Below, piece after piece: positions 34,236 to 42,359 of a DNA stretch of 64,000 bases. The position numbers and the translations under genes were made by a program. The stretch is taken from NCBI RefSeq assembly GCF_003143935.1, contig NZ_QFRX01000001.1, forward strand, positions 1,126,071 through 1,190,070. Reading direction: 5' to 3'. Source of the stretch: Streptomyces sp. Act143 (lineage in GTDB: Bacteria; Actinomycetota; Actinomycetes; Streptomycetales; Streptomycetaceae). A model generated the notes under the pieces. It saw nothing but the letters and a program-made list of their open reading frames with translations. It did no database searches and was not told where the DNA came from. Every line of letters begins with the position of its first letter. Position 1 is the stretch's first letter.

Positions 34236-35369
34236 ATGCCGCGGATCGTCTGCGTCGCCGGGGCCCGCCCCAACTACATGAAGATCAAACCGGTGATGGA
34301 CGCCCTGGAGCGCCGGGGCGCCGAGGTGCTCCTCGTCCACACCGGACAGCACTACGACCCGGCGATGAACGACGTGTTCTTCGCCGACCTCGGCATCCGG
34401 CCGCCCGACCGCTTCCTCGGGGTGGGCTCCGGCAGCCACGCCGAGCAGACCGGACGCGTGATGACGGCGTTCGAGCCGCTGCTGGACGAGGTCTGCCCGG
34501 ACATCGTCGTCGTGGTCGGAGACATCAACTCCACGCTCGCCTCCGCCCTGGTCACCGCCAAGGCGGGCCCGCTGCTCGCCCATGTGGAGTCCGGGCTGCG
34601 CAGCCGCGACTGGAGCATGCCCGAGGAGGTCAACCGGGTCGCCACCGACCGGGTCAGCGACTATCTGCTGGCCCCCTCCCCCGACGCCGTCGAGAACCTG
34701 CGGGCGGAGGGGTACCGGGAGGACCAGATCCACCTGGTCGGCAATGTCATGATCGACACCCTGCTGGTGAACCTGGAACGGGCCCGCGCCTCGGACGTCC
34801 TGGACCGGTTCGGGCTGTCCCGGGGCGAGTTCGGCCTGGTCACCCTGCACCGCCCCGCCAACGTGGACGAGCCCGAGGTGCTCTCGGGGCTCCTCAAGGC
34901 CCTGGGTGAGATCGCCGGCCGCTGCCCGCTCGTGCTGCCCGTGCATCCCCGCGCGGCCGCCAAGCTGGCCGCGCTGGGTGTTCCCGGCGGCATCCAACTC
35001 GTACCGCCCGCAGGCTACTTGGACTTCATCGCGTTGCAGGACGCCGCCCGGGTCGTACTGACGGACTCGGGCGGCGTGCAGGAGGAGACCACCGCACTCG
35101 GTGTGCCGTGCGTGACCCTGCGGGACAACACCGAGCGGCCGATCACCGTCGAGCAGGGCACCAATGTGCTGGCGGGACGCGACCCCGCGCGGATCGTGGC
35201 GACCGTGAACCGGGTGCTGGACGCCCCGCCCGCACCGCGCCGGCCCGAACTCTGGGACGGCCGGGCCAGCGAGCGCATCGCCGAGGTGCTGGTGAAAGGA
35301 GGCACCTCCGGCACCCGGCCGAGACCCACCGCTCAACCGAGACCCACGGACCGAACGCTCCCCATATGA
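34236..35369 (+). CDS. wecB: UDP-N-acetylglucosamine 2-epimerase, non-hydrolysing
   Basis: Epimerase of 377 residues that interconverts UDP-GlcNAc-type and UDP-ManNAc-type sugars. Motifs are AGARPNYMKIKPVMDAL, LVHTGQHYDPAMND, VHVESGLRSRD-like (AHVESGLRSRDWSMPEE, with an active-site Glu) and TDSGGVQEETTALGVPC. ATG 34236 follows the dehydrogenase stop by 3 bp. It could act as a WecB or, on 3-acetamido substrates, as a WbpI-type enzyme; the sequence alone cannot separate these. Confidence 0.93.
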   Translation: MPRIVCVAGARPNYMKIKPVMDALERRGAEVLLVHTGQHYDPAMNDVFFADLGIRPPDRFLGVGSGSHAEQTGRVMTAFEPLLDEVCPDIVVVVGDINSTLASALVTAKAGPLLAHVESGLRSRDWSMPEEVNRVATDRVSDYLLAPSPDAVENLRAEGYREDQIHLVGNVMIDTLLVNLERARASDVLDRFGLSRGEFGLVTLHRPANVDEPEVLSGLLKALGEIAGRCPLVLPVHPRAAAKLAALGVPGGIQLVPPAGYLDFIALQDAARVVLTDSGGVQEETTALGVPCVTLRDNTERPITVEQGTNVLAGRDPARIVATVNRVLDAPPAPRRPELWDGRASERIAEVLVKGGTSGTRPRPTAQPRPTDRTLPI

Positions 35370-35417
35370 TCCGCTTGCAACATATGCTCGTCGAACATCT
35401 GGTCACTAGGGGGGACC

Positions 35418-36275
35418 ATGGATCTCGCGGAGATCTTCCGTGTCATGCGCAGGCGCTGGTACGTCCTGCTGCCGGGGCTGCTGGTCACCGCGGGCCTGGT
35501 GTTCGGCGTGACGCGGGTGGTTCACGTCACCTACCAGTCGCAGAGCACGGTGGTCCTGCTGAACTCCCAGAAGGCGACGCTGGCTTACGACGGCAACCCC
35601 TTCCTCAGCACCCAGACCTCGCTCACCGGCATGGCCGACAGCCTGGCGCGCAATCTCAACTCCGACGACTCGGTCCGGGATCTCAAGTCCCGTGGCGCGA
35701 AGGGGACGTTCGAGGCGAAGCTCGCCGACAACGCCCAGGGGCCGCTGCTCTGGCTGACCGTCACCGGCACCGACAAGGCGTCCGTCCTGTCCTCGGACAA
35801 GATCCTGACCGCCTACGCCGAGGAGCGGCTGGAGCAGTTCCAGCAGGACCAGTCGGTCGCCTCGAAGGCCATGATCCGGATGACCACGATCGTGGCCCCG
35901 CAGAGCCCGGTGGCCCAGACCAAGACGCGGCTCGAATACATGATCATGGCGGGGGGCGCGGGCCTGGTGCTCAGCCTGGTCGCGGTCTTCTACGTCGAGG
36001 CGCGCAAGCGGCCGCGGCGGCCCTCCGCACCGGAGGACGGGACCGCCGACCGGGACGCGGCGGCCGACGTGCCGGTCGTGGAGGAGACGCTGGCCATCCG
36101 CAGGCCGCCGAGCTGGTCGCAGTCCGCCGGGAACGAGCGGGCCACCGCGGACGGCCGGTCCGCCGCCGGCCCGAAGGAGCCACGGCCCGTGATGGCCGGA
36201 GCATCAGCCGCAGAGCCGCGCGACGAGGAGTCGACCCATGGACATCGCCCGCGCACCGGACAGCGCGACCGGTGA
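35418..36275 (+). CDS. Wzz/YveK-like chain-length determinant
   Basis: Membrane protein of 285 residues. The N-terminal IFRVMRRRWYVLLPGLLVTA gives helix 1; an external loop (~38-165) follows; helix 2 is MAGGAGLVLSLVAVFY. The cytoplasmic tail is charged and disordered and has no kinase domain. Such proteins set polysaccharide chain length with a Wzy polymerase. ATG 35418 sits behind AGGGGGG. Its 3' end overlaps the Wzx start by 38 bp. Two other Wzz-like domains are in the window (42356-44383 and 44473-45144). Confidence 0.85.
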   Translation: MDLAEIFRVMRRRWYVLLPGLLVTAGLVFGVTRVVHVTYQSQSTVVLLNSQKATLAYDGNPFLSTQTSLTGMADSLARNLNSDDSVRDLKSRGAKGTFEAKLADNAQGPLLWLTVTGTDKASVLSSDKILTAYAEERLEQFQQDQSVASKAMIRMTTIVAPQSPVAQTKTRLEYMIMAGGAGLVLSLVAVFYVEARKRPRRPSAPEDGTADRDAAADVPVVEETLAIRRPPSWSQSAGNERATADGRSAAGPKEPRPVMAGASAAEPRDEESTHGHRPRTGQRDR

Positions 36276-37827
36276 GACGAGCGACACTCCCGGCGCGACG
36301 GGCGACGAACCCGCTCCGCCGCCTCCCGCCGAACCCGCCGCCCCCTCCCTCGGCCGCAAGGTCCGTTCGGCGGCCCGCTGGAGCCTGATCAACACCGTCG
36401 TCCTGCGCCTGGGCAACTTCGCCACCGGCATCGTGCTGGCCCGCTTCGCCCTCGGCCCCGCCGAATGGGGCGTGTACGGCATCGCCCAGACCGTGCTGCT
36501 GGTCCTGCTGTCCGCGAACGAACTGGGCGTCGGCCTGGCCATCGTGCGCTGGGAGGGCGACGCGCGGCGGTTCGCGCCGACCGTGCTGACCCTCAGCACC
36601 CTCTCCAGCGGCCTGCTGTACGTGGCGCTGTTCGCGGCGGCGCCCACGGTGGCCGGGCTGCTGGACTCGCCCGACGCCGCGGGCGTGCTGCGGGTGATGT
36701 GCCTGTGCGTGGTCATCGACGGGGTGGCCCAGGTGCCGGGCGGCTTCCTCACCCGGGAGTTCGCCCAGGGCAAGCGGATGGCCGTCGACGGGCTCAACTT
36801 CGTCGTCGGCACCGGCGTGACCCTCGTACTCGCCTTCGCGGGCTGGGGCGCGATGAGCTTCGCCGTCGGCGCCGTGGCCGGGAACGTGGTGACGCTCATC
36901 GGCTGCGCGCTGGCGGCACCGGGCACCCTCAAGTACGGCTGGGATCCCGAACAGGCCCGCGCCCTGCTGCGGTTCGGGCTGCCGCTGGCCGGGGCGAGCA
37001 TGCTGGCGCTCGCGGTGGTCAACGTCGACACCATGGTGGTGGGCGCGACCCTGGGGAACATCTCCCTGGGCTTCTACGTGCTCGCCTTCAACATCTCCGG
37101 CTGGCCCGTGCGGATCATCTCCGAGGCCGCCCGCCGGGTCTCCTTCGCCGGGTTCTCCCGCCTGGCCGACTCGCCGCAGGCGCTGGCCCAGGGCTTCAGC
37201 CGCGCCCTGGGCGTACTGATGACCGGCACCGTCCCGCTGTGCGTGCTGCTGGCCGGCCTCGCGGAGCCCGTCATCCGGCTCATCTACGGCGACCAGTGGG
37301 CGCCCGCGGCCGGTGCGCTGCCGTGGCTGATGGCCCTCGGCCTGATCCGCATCGGCAGCGAACTCGCCTACGACTGCCTGGTCGCGGTCGGCCGGCGCCG
37401 CTCGCTCTTCCTGGTGCAGGGGCTGTGGCTCGTCGCCCTGATCCCCGTACTGCTCATCGCCGCCCGCCTCAACGACACCACCGGGGTCGCACAGGGCCAT
37501 GTCCTGGTCGCGGGCGGGCTGGTGGTGCCCGTGTTCCTGATCGCCCTCGGGCGCGGCGGCATCGGCGTGGGCCTGATCGCCCGGGCCTGCGCCTGGCCCT
37601 TCCTCGGCGGGGCCGTGATGGCGGCGGTCATCCTCGGCCTGGAACCCCACTGGGGTGACGGCCGCCTCGCGCTTCTCGCCATCGGCACGATCGCCCTGGC
37701 CGGCTACACGGTGTGCGTCCTGCCCAGCCGCGACTTCCTGCGCGGCGCCGACTCCGGCGACCGGCGCCCTCGCGGCCGGCACCGGGCGACCGCACCGGTC
37801 CGGTCTCCCCGACAGGACTTGAGGTGA
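36238..37827 (+). CDS. Wzx-type polysaccharide flippase
   Basis: Integral membrane protein of 529 residues with about 12-14 helices (MOP superfamily, lipopolysaccharide-biosynthesis type). After a Pro-rich lead it reads RSAARWSLINTVVLRLGNFA, then VLARFALGPAEWGVYGIAQT, typical of WzxC-like flippases. It would move the lipid-linked repeat unit to the outer face. The ATG lies within the end of the Wzz gene with GAGGAG upstream; its stop overlaps a possible GTG of the next gene. Confidence 0.92.
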   Translation: MDIARAPDSATGETSDTPGATGDEPAPPPPAEPAAPSLGRKVRSAARWSLINTVVLRLGNFATGIVLARFALGPAEWGVYGIAQTVLLVLLSANELGVGLAIVRWEGDARRFAPTVLTLSTLSSGLLYVALFAAAPTVAGLLDSPDAAGVLRVMCLCVVIDGVAQVPGGFLTREFAQGKRMAVDGLNFVVGTGVTLVLAFAGWGAMSFAVGAVAGNVVTLIGCALAAPGTLKYGWDPEQARALLRFGLPLAGASMLALAVVNVDTMVVGATLGNISLGFYVLAFNISGWPVRIISEAARRVSFAGFSRLADSPQALAQGFSRALGVLMTGTVPLCVLLAGLAEPVIRLIYGDQWAPAAGALPWLMALGLIRIGSELAYDCLVAVGRRRSLFLVQGLWLVALIPVLLIAARLNDTTGVAQGHVLVAGGLVVPVFLIALGRGGIGVGLIARACAWPFLGGAVMAAVILGLEPHWGDGRLALLAIGTIALAGYTVCVLPSRDFLRGADSGDRRPRGRHRATAPVRSPRQDLR

Positions 37828-37832
37828 ACCGG

Positions 37833-38954
37833 ATGTCACGGCCCACCAGCCGACGCACGTTCCGCGGGCTGCTGCTCGCGGCCTTACTGACGGTCGCGAG
37901 CGCGGCCTGCTCGGGATCGGACAAGCCCGCCTCGGCGGGCTGCCCGAAAGACTCACCGTCGTGCCGTACGGGCGTGACCTCGGCGCCGCCGGTCGGCACA
38001 CCGTCGGCCGGAACCGGCGAGGCCACGGGCACCCCGGCCGTCTCGTCGAGCCCGCCGTCCGCCCCGTCCCCGACCTCCCCGGCCCCCTCGGCGAAGGCCC
38101 CCGCGCCGAGCGGCACCTCCGCCGCCCGGACCGGCTGCTCCTCCCCCGGCGCCTGCGGCTTCCCCGACGCCCGCACCACCGGCCCCCGCACCCGGCTGAC
38201 GCCCAAGAAGACCGGGTACCGGACCATCCGCACCGACGGCACGGTCATCCGGGGCCAGGACATCACCGGCTCGCTCGACATCTACGCGAACGACGTCACC
38301 ATCATCGACACCAAGATCACCTCGGACAGCTGGTGGGGCATCAACCTGCGCCCCGGCTTCAGCGGTCTGCGGGTCCTGCACTCCACCATCACCGCCGTAC
38401 CCGGCACCGGGCCCGACAACGGCGGCGTGGACTACGCCGTGTCGAACATGGGCGGCAGCTCCGTCGAGGTCGGCTGGTGCGACATCTCGGTGTTCGGGGA
38501 CGCCCTGTCCATGGGGCAGGGCGACATCCACGACAACTACGTCCACGACATCGAGCCGTTCGTGAACCTCGGTGGCGAGTGGCAGCACACCAACGCGGTG
38601 ATCAGCGGCGGCGGCAACACCGGCCACCTGAGCATCCGCCACAACACCCTCCTCAACGAGACCAGCCTCAAGCAGGGCGCCTCGGGCAGCATCGGTCTGT
38701 TCGCGGACGTCGGCGTGGTCCGCAACGTCACGGTCGAGAACAACTGGATCGCCGGCGGCGCGTACGCCCTCTACGGCGGTTCCACGGGCGCCACGGGAAT
38801 CAAGGTCACCGACAACATCTTCTCGACGGAGTTCCACCCCGCCTCGGGCGGCTACGGCGTGGTCGCGCACTGGAACGACAAGGGAGCCGGGAACGTGTGG
38901 CGCAACAACCGCCTCTCCGACGGCCGCCTAGTCACCCCGGAACCGACGTCATGA
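37833..38954 (+). CDS. Secreted right-handed beta-helix lipoprotein
   Basis: Extracellular protein of 373 residues. A lipoprotein signal (RTFRGLLLAALLTVASAAC, Cys about residue 24) is followed by a Pro/Ser/Thr-rich linker to ~125 and a parallel beta-helix of pectate-lyase type: ITGSLDIYANDVTIIDTKI, GDIHDNYVHDIEPFVNLGG and VRNVTVENNWIAGGAYAL. It may bind or cut the exported polysaccharide. ATG 37833 has GAGG 9 nt upstream; GTG 37824 would overlap the wzx stop and is an alternative. Catalytic residues cannot be assigned. Confidence 0.8.
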   Translation: MSRPTSRRTFRGLLLAALLTVASAACSGSDKPASAGCPKDSPSCRTGVTSAPPVGTPSAGTGEATGTPAVSSSPPSAPSPTSPAPSAKAPAPSGTSAARTGCSSPGACGFPDARTTGPRTRLTPKKTGYRTIRTDGTVIRGQDITGSLDIYANDVTIIDTKITSDSWWGINLRPGFSGLRVLHSTITAVPGTGPDNGGVDYAVSNMGGSSVEVGWCDISVFGDALSMGQGDIHDNYVHDIEPFVNLGGEWQHTNAVISGGGNTGHLSIRHNTLLNETSLKQGASGSIGLFADVGVVRNVTVENNWIAGGAYALYGGSTGATGIKVTDNIFSTEFHPASGGYGVVAHWNDKGAGNVWRNNRLSDGRLVTPEPTS

Positions 38955-39751
38955 GGGGCGTCGTGCCGCGCCGCATCGCGCGGGCGCCCTGGGCACTGCT
39001 GAAGGCGGCCTTCGGCTGGCTGGTGCTGTTCGAGGTCCGCAACAAGGTCCTGCTGGCGCCCTCCGCGCTGCGGTTGCGCCGGGTCGAGAACACTGAGGTC
39101 CGCCGGCTGGCCGCCGCGCTGCCCGCGCCGCCCTCGGCCCTCGTCGCGACGGTGATCGCCACCCACCGACGCCCCGAGCCGCTGCTGGCCGCGGTCCGCT
39201 CGGCCCTGGACCAGACCGTGCGCGACCACGTCGTGATCGTGGTCGACGACGGCGCAGGACTCCCCGAACTCCCCTCCGACCCGCGGCTGTTCGCCGTCTC
39301 GCTGTCCCGCAACACCGGCGTGGCGGGCGTCGTGCGCAACATCGGCATCCGCCTCACGCGGTCCCGGTACGTCGCGTTCCTGGACGACGACAACCTGTGG
39401 GAACCCGACCATCTGGAGCGGGCGTTGGCGACCCTGGAGTCCGCCGACGGTCCCGCGGGCGTCTACACGGCGCTGCGCCGCGTGCTCCCCGACGGCAGCG
39501 AGAAGGACGTCCTGTCGGTGCCCTACGACCGCCACCGCGCCGCCCGCGAGTCGTTCCTGGACACCAACGCCTTCGTCGCCCGCCGCAGCCGCTCCCTGCG
39601 CTTCAGCCGGCTGCGCCGGCCGCCGGAGGTGCTGCCCCGGGAGGACTGGGAGCTCATCCACCGGTACGGCCGGTGGCACCGGGTGCGCCATGTGCCGCAC
39701 CCGACCGTCCGGTACCTGGTGAACCCGGACAGCTACTACACGGACTGGTGA
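38951..39751 (+). CDS. Glycosyltransferase family 2
   Basis: GT-A-fold transferase of 266 residues: ATVIATHRRPEPLLAAVRSA starts the nucleotide-sugar domain, VVDDGAGLPELP follows, and YVAFLDDDNLWEPDHLERAL carries the metal-binding DxD. PREDWELIHRYG may give the catalytic base region. A hydrophobic N-terminal stretch (WALLKAAFGWLVLF) may attach it to the membrane. ATG 38951 overlaps the upstream stop. Sugar and linkage unknown. Confidence 0.88.
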   Translation: MRGVVPRRIARAPWALLKAAFGWLVLFEVRNKVLLAPSALRLRRVENTEVRRLAAALPAPPSALVATVIATHRRPEPLLAAVRSALDQTVRDHVVIVVDDGAGLPELPSDPRLFAVSLSRNTGVAGVVRNIGIRLTRSRYVAFLDDDNLWEPDHLERALATLESADGPAGVYTALRRVLPDGSEKDVLSVPYDRHRAARESFLDTNAFVARRSRSLRFSRLRRPPEVLPREDWELIHRYGRWHRVRHVPHPTVRYLVNPDSYYTDW

Positions 39752-39815
39752 CGGCCCGTGCCCTGCGCCCTCCACTGCTCCTCTTGTTCCGCTCCGACGT
39801 CAGGTGGTTGACCCG

Positions 39816-40493
39816 ATGCCCCGATCCCGTGCCCTCAGAAACAAGTTCGTCGACGCGCCCGGCTCACTGGGCGAACGCATGCGCCTCGCCCGCTGGGAGC
39901 GGTTCCGGCGCTGCTTCCCCGGCATCGAGGGCATGCGGGTCGTGGACCTGGGCGGCACGGCCGAGATGTGGCTGCGCGCCCCGGTGCGCGCCAAGCACGT
40001 CCACCTGATCAACCTGGAGGCGCACCCCGCCGACCTGCCCGACTGGATCACCGCGGAGAACGCCGACGTCACCGATCCGGAGGTCGCCGCCGAGCTGAGC
40101 ACCCAGGGCGGCTACGACCTGGTGTTCTCCAACTCGACCATCGAGCACGTCGGCGGCCACAGCCAGCGGCAGAAGTTCGTCGCCGCGGTCGAGCAACTGG
40201 CGCCGCTGCACTGGATCCAGACGCCGTACCGCTACTTCCCCGTCGAGCCGCACTTCGTCGCGCCCGGCTTCCAGTTCCTGCCGCTGGCCGCCCGGGCCCG
40301 CCTCGTCCGGCACTGGCCGCTCGTCCACAGCCGTCCCGACAGTCCCGAGTCGGCCATGAACGCCGTGATCAACATCGAGCTCCTGACCCGCACCGAGATG
40401 CGCTACCTGTTCCCCCGGTCGGTGCTGCTCAGCGAGCGGGTGCTCGGTGCCCCCAAGTCGCTCATCGCCGTGAGAACGGAGACCGCATGCTGA
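39816..40493 (+). CDS. Class I SAM-dependent methyltransferase
   Basis: Methyltransferase-like protein of 225 residues. Motif I is MRVVDLGGTAEMW and a later acidic motif is ENADVTDPEV; LVFSNSTIEHVGGHSQRQKF matches the post-I region of methyltransferase type 11. Motif I is less glycine-rich than usual (DLGGT rather than DxGxGxG). ATG 39816 has AGGTGG upstream; GTG 39804 is possible. It probably methylates a sugar of the repeat unit; the next gene is a second methyltransferase. Confidence 0.78.
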   Translation: MPRSRALRNKFVDAPGSLGERMRLARWERFRRCFPGIEGMRVVDLGGTAEMWLRAPVRAKHVHLINLEAHPADLPDWITAENADVTDPEVAAELSTQGGYDLVFSNSTIEHVGGHSQRQKFVAAVEQLAPLHWIQTPYRYFPVEPHFVAPGFQFLPLAARARLVRHWPLVHSRPDSPESAMNAVINIELLTRTEMRYLFPRSVLLSERVLGAPKSLIAVRTETAC

Positions 40494-41458
40494 ACAACCT
40501 GGTCAACAGGCACGACGCGGACCGGCTCCTGCGCAAGGTGCGCAGACTCGAACTCAACCCCGTGCTGGCCAAGTTGCGGGTGCGGGGCGGCGCGCGGGTG
40601 GTCCAGCACTGGTCGCGGGTCGACCCGTCGCTGACCGAGTGGTGGGCGATCCCCTCGGTGATCAAACGGTGGAACCTGCTGATGACCGGCGACGCGGAGG
40701 TGTCCTTCCCGCAGTACGTGGCCGCCAAGCACTTCGCGCCGCGTACCGATCTGCGCGGCCTGTCCCTGGGCTGCGGCACCGGCGGCAACGAGCTGCTGTG
40801 GGCCAAGACCGGCGCGTTCTCCCTCCTGGAGGGGGTGGACGTGGCGCCGGATCGCATCGACTTCGCCACCCGCACGGCTGCGGAGGAGGGGCTGGCCGAT
40901 GTCCTGCGCTTCCGGGTCACGGACGTCAACCGGATGACCGCGGACGGGGAACGCTTCGACGTGCTGCTGGGCCTGCAGTCGCTGCACCACTTCGACAACC
41001 TCGACGAGACGCTGCCGCGGCTGGCCCGACTGATCGAGCCCGACGGACTGTTCGTGGTCGACGAGTTCGTCGGACCCACGCGCTTCCAGTGGAGCGATGC
41101 CCAACTCGACGCGGCCAACGCCCTCCTTGCCCTGCTTCCCGAGGAGCGGCGGCGGCTGGCCGACGGGCGGATCAAGCGGCGGGTGGTACGGCCCAGCAGA
41201 ATGTCGATGGTGCTGGACGACCCTTCGGAGGCGGTGGACGCGGCGGCACTGCTGCCGGGGTTGCGGCGGGAGTTCGACGTGGTGGAGGAACGCCCGTACG
41301 GAGGAACGGTGCTGCACATCGCCTTCTCCGGGATCGCCCACAACTTCCGCGATCAGGAACCGGAGACCCTGGAGCTGCTGGAGCGCTGCTTCGCCCTGGA
41401 GGACGCGGCACTGCCTGAGGTGGGGCACGACTTCGTCGCGATGGTGTGCCGGAGGTGA
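40487..41458 (+). CDS. Class I SAM-dependent methyltransferase
   Basis: Methyltransferase of 323 residues with a clear SAM motif LSLGCGTGGNELLWAKTG, an acidic LEGVDVAPDRIDFA, and LLGLQSLHHFDNLDETLPRL. The N-terminal ~90 residues may recognise the glycan. The start overlaps the previous gene by 7 bp. It ends the rightward operon, 1 bp from the stop of the convergent glycosyltransferase. Two methyltransferases suggest O-methyl sugars in the polymer. Confidence 0.85.
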   Translation: MLNNLVNRHDADRLLRKVRRLELNPVLAKLRVRGGARVVQHWSRVDPSLTEWWAIPSVIKRWNLLMTGDAEVSFPQYVAAKHFAPRTDLRGLSLGCGTGGNELLWAKTGAFSLLEGVDVAPDRIDFATRTAAEEGLADVLRFRVTDVNRMTADGERFDVLLGLQSLHHFDNLDETLPRLARLIEPDGLFVVDEFVGPTRFQWSDAQLDAANALLALLPEERRRLADGRIKRRVVRPSRMSMVLDDPSEAVDAAALLPGLRREFDVVEERPYGGTVLHIAFSGIAHNFRDQEPETLELLERCFALEDAALPEVGHDFVAMVCRR

Positions 41459-41459
41459 G

Positions 41460-42359
41460 TCAGGGCCCCGGTGTCTCCTGAAGCGCCCCCGGCCGGATCA
41501 GAGCCACCGCTGCCGCCCTGCTCGCGGGGCGGCCCAGGGCCGCGCGAGAGGTCTCCCGGAGGAGGACTGCCGTGCGGAACGCCGCCGTGGCCAGTGGCCC
41601 GTGCCTGCGGCCGTAGAGGCGGACCCGGTTGAGGGTGAGCAGGGTCCAGAGCCGGGGTGACACCTGGGAGTCGCCTCCCAGGTGGACCGCCTCCGCCGAC
41701 GGCTCCAACTGCGTGGCAAAGCCCAAGTCCCGCGCACGGAGGCAGAATTCCGTCTCCTCCGAGTAGAGGAAGAAGGACTCGTCCCACGGGCCGCACGCGG
41801 CCGTGCACTCCCGGGAGACGGCCATCAGCGCGCCCGTCGCCCAGTCCGCGCGCGTGGGGCGCCGGTACGCGGCGGGGTCCGTGACCAGCTCGCTCAGGGC
41901 TGGGAAGCGGCCCGCCCGGGTGTTGCCGATGACGGCCTCGCCCAGCGCCCTGAGCACGGTCGACTCACGCCGCAGGGAGCGGTGGGGGGTGTTGCGGCCT
42001 TCCTCGTAGAGCAGGGGTACGGCGATCCCGACACCGCCCCCGAGACTGTCCACCAGGCGTTTGGCGCACCCCTGCCGCATCCGGACGTCCGGGTTGCAGA
42101 TGAGGGCGACGTCGTACTCCCCCGCCGCCCCCAGCGCCGCGTTGATCCCGGCCGCGTACCCGGCGTTGCGGCCGGTCTGGACGACGGTGGTGCCGGGGGC
42201 GAGGGTCTGGATCACGTCGACCGTGTCGTCGGCCGAGTCGTTGTCGGCGACGACCAGCCGCCAGTCCAGGCCCGCCATGCCGTCCGGAAGGGCGGCGAGG
42301 AATCCGGGGAGCACCGGGGCGCTGTTCCAGGTGACGACGATGACGGCGACGGTACTCAT
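41460..42359 (-). CDS. Glycosyltransferase family 2
   Basis: Rhamnosyltransferase-like GT2 protein of 299 residues: VAVIVVTWNSAPVLPGFLAA, VVADNDSADDTVDVI, VALICNPDVRMRQG (DxD-equivalent NPD) and WATGALMAVSRECTA followed by FFLYSEETEFCLRARDLGF. These are standard WbbL-type signatures. ATG 42359 overlaps the stop of the Wzz-Wzy fusion gene (ATGA). Donor sugar unknown. Confidence 0.9.
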   Translation of the reverse strand: MSTVAVIVVTWNSAPVLPGFLAALPDGMAGLDWRLVVADNDSADDTVDVIQTLAPGTTVVQTGRNAGYAAGINAALGAAGEYDVALICNPDVRMRQGCAKRLVDSLGGGVGIAVPLLYEEGRNTPHRSLRRESTVLRALGEAVIGNTRAGRFPALSELVTDPAAYRRPTRADWATGALMAVSRECTAACGPWDESFFLYSEETEFCLRARDLGFATQLEPSAEAVHLGGDSQVSPRLWTLLTLNRVRLYGRRHGPLATAAFRTAVLLRETSRAALGRPASRAAAVALIRPGALQETPGP

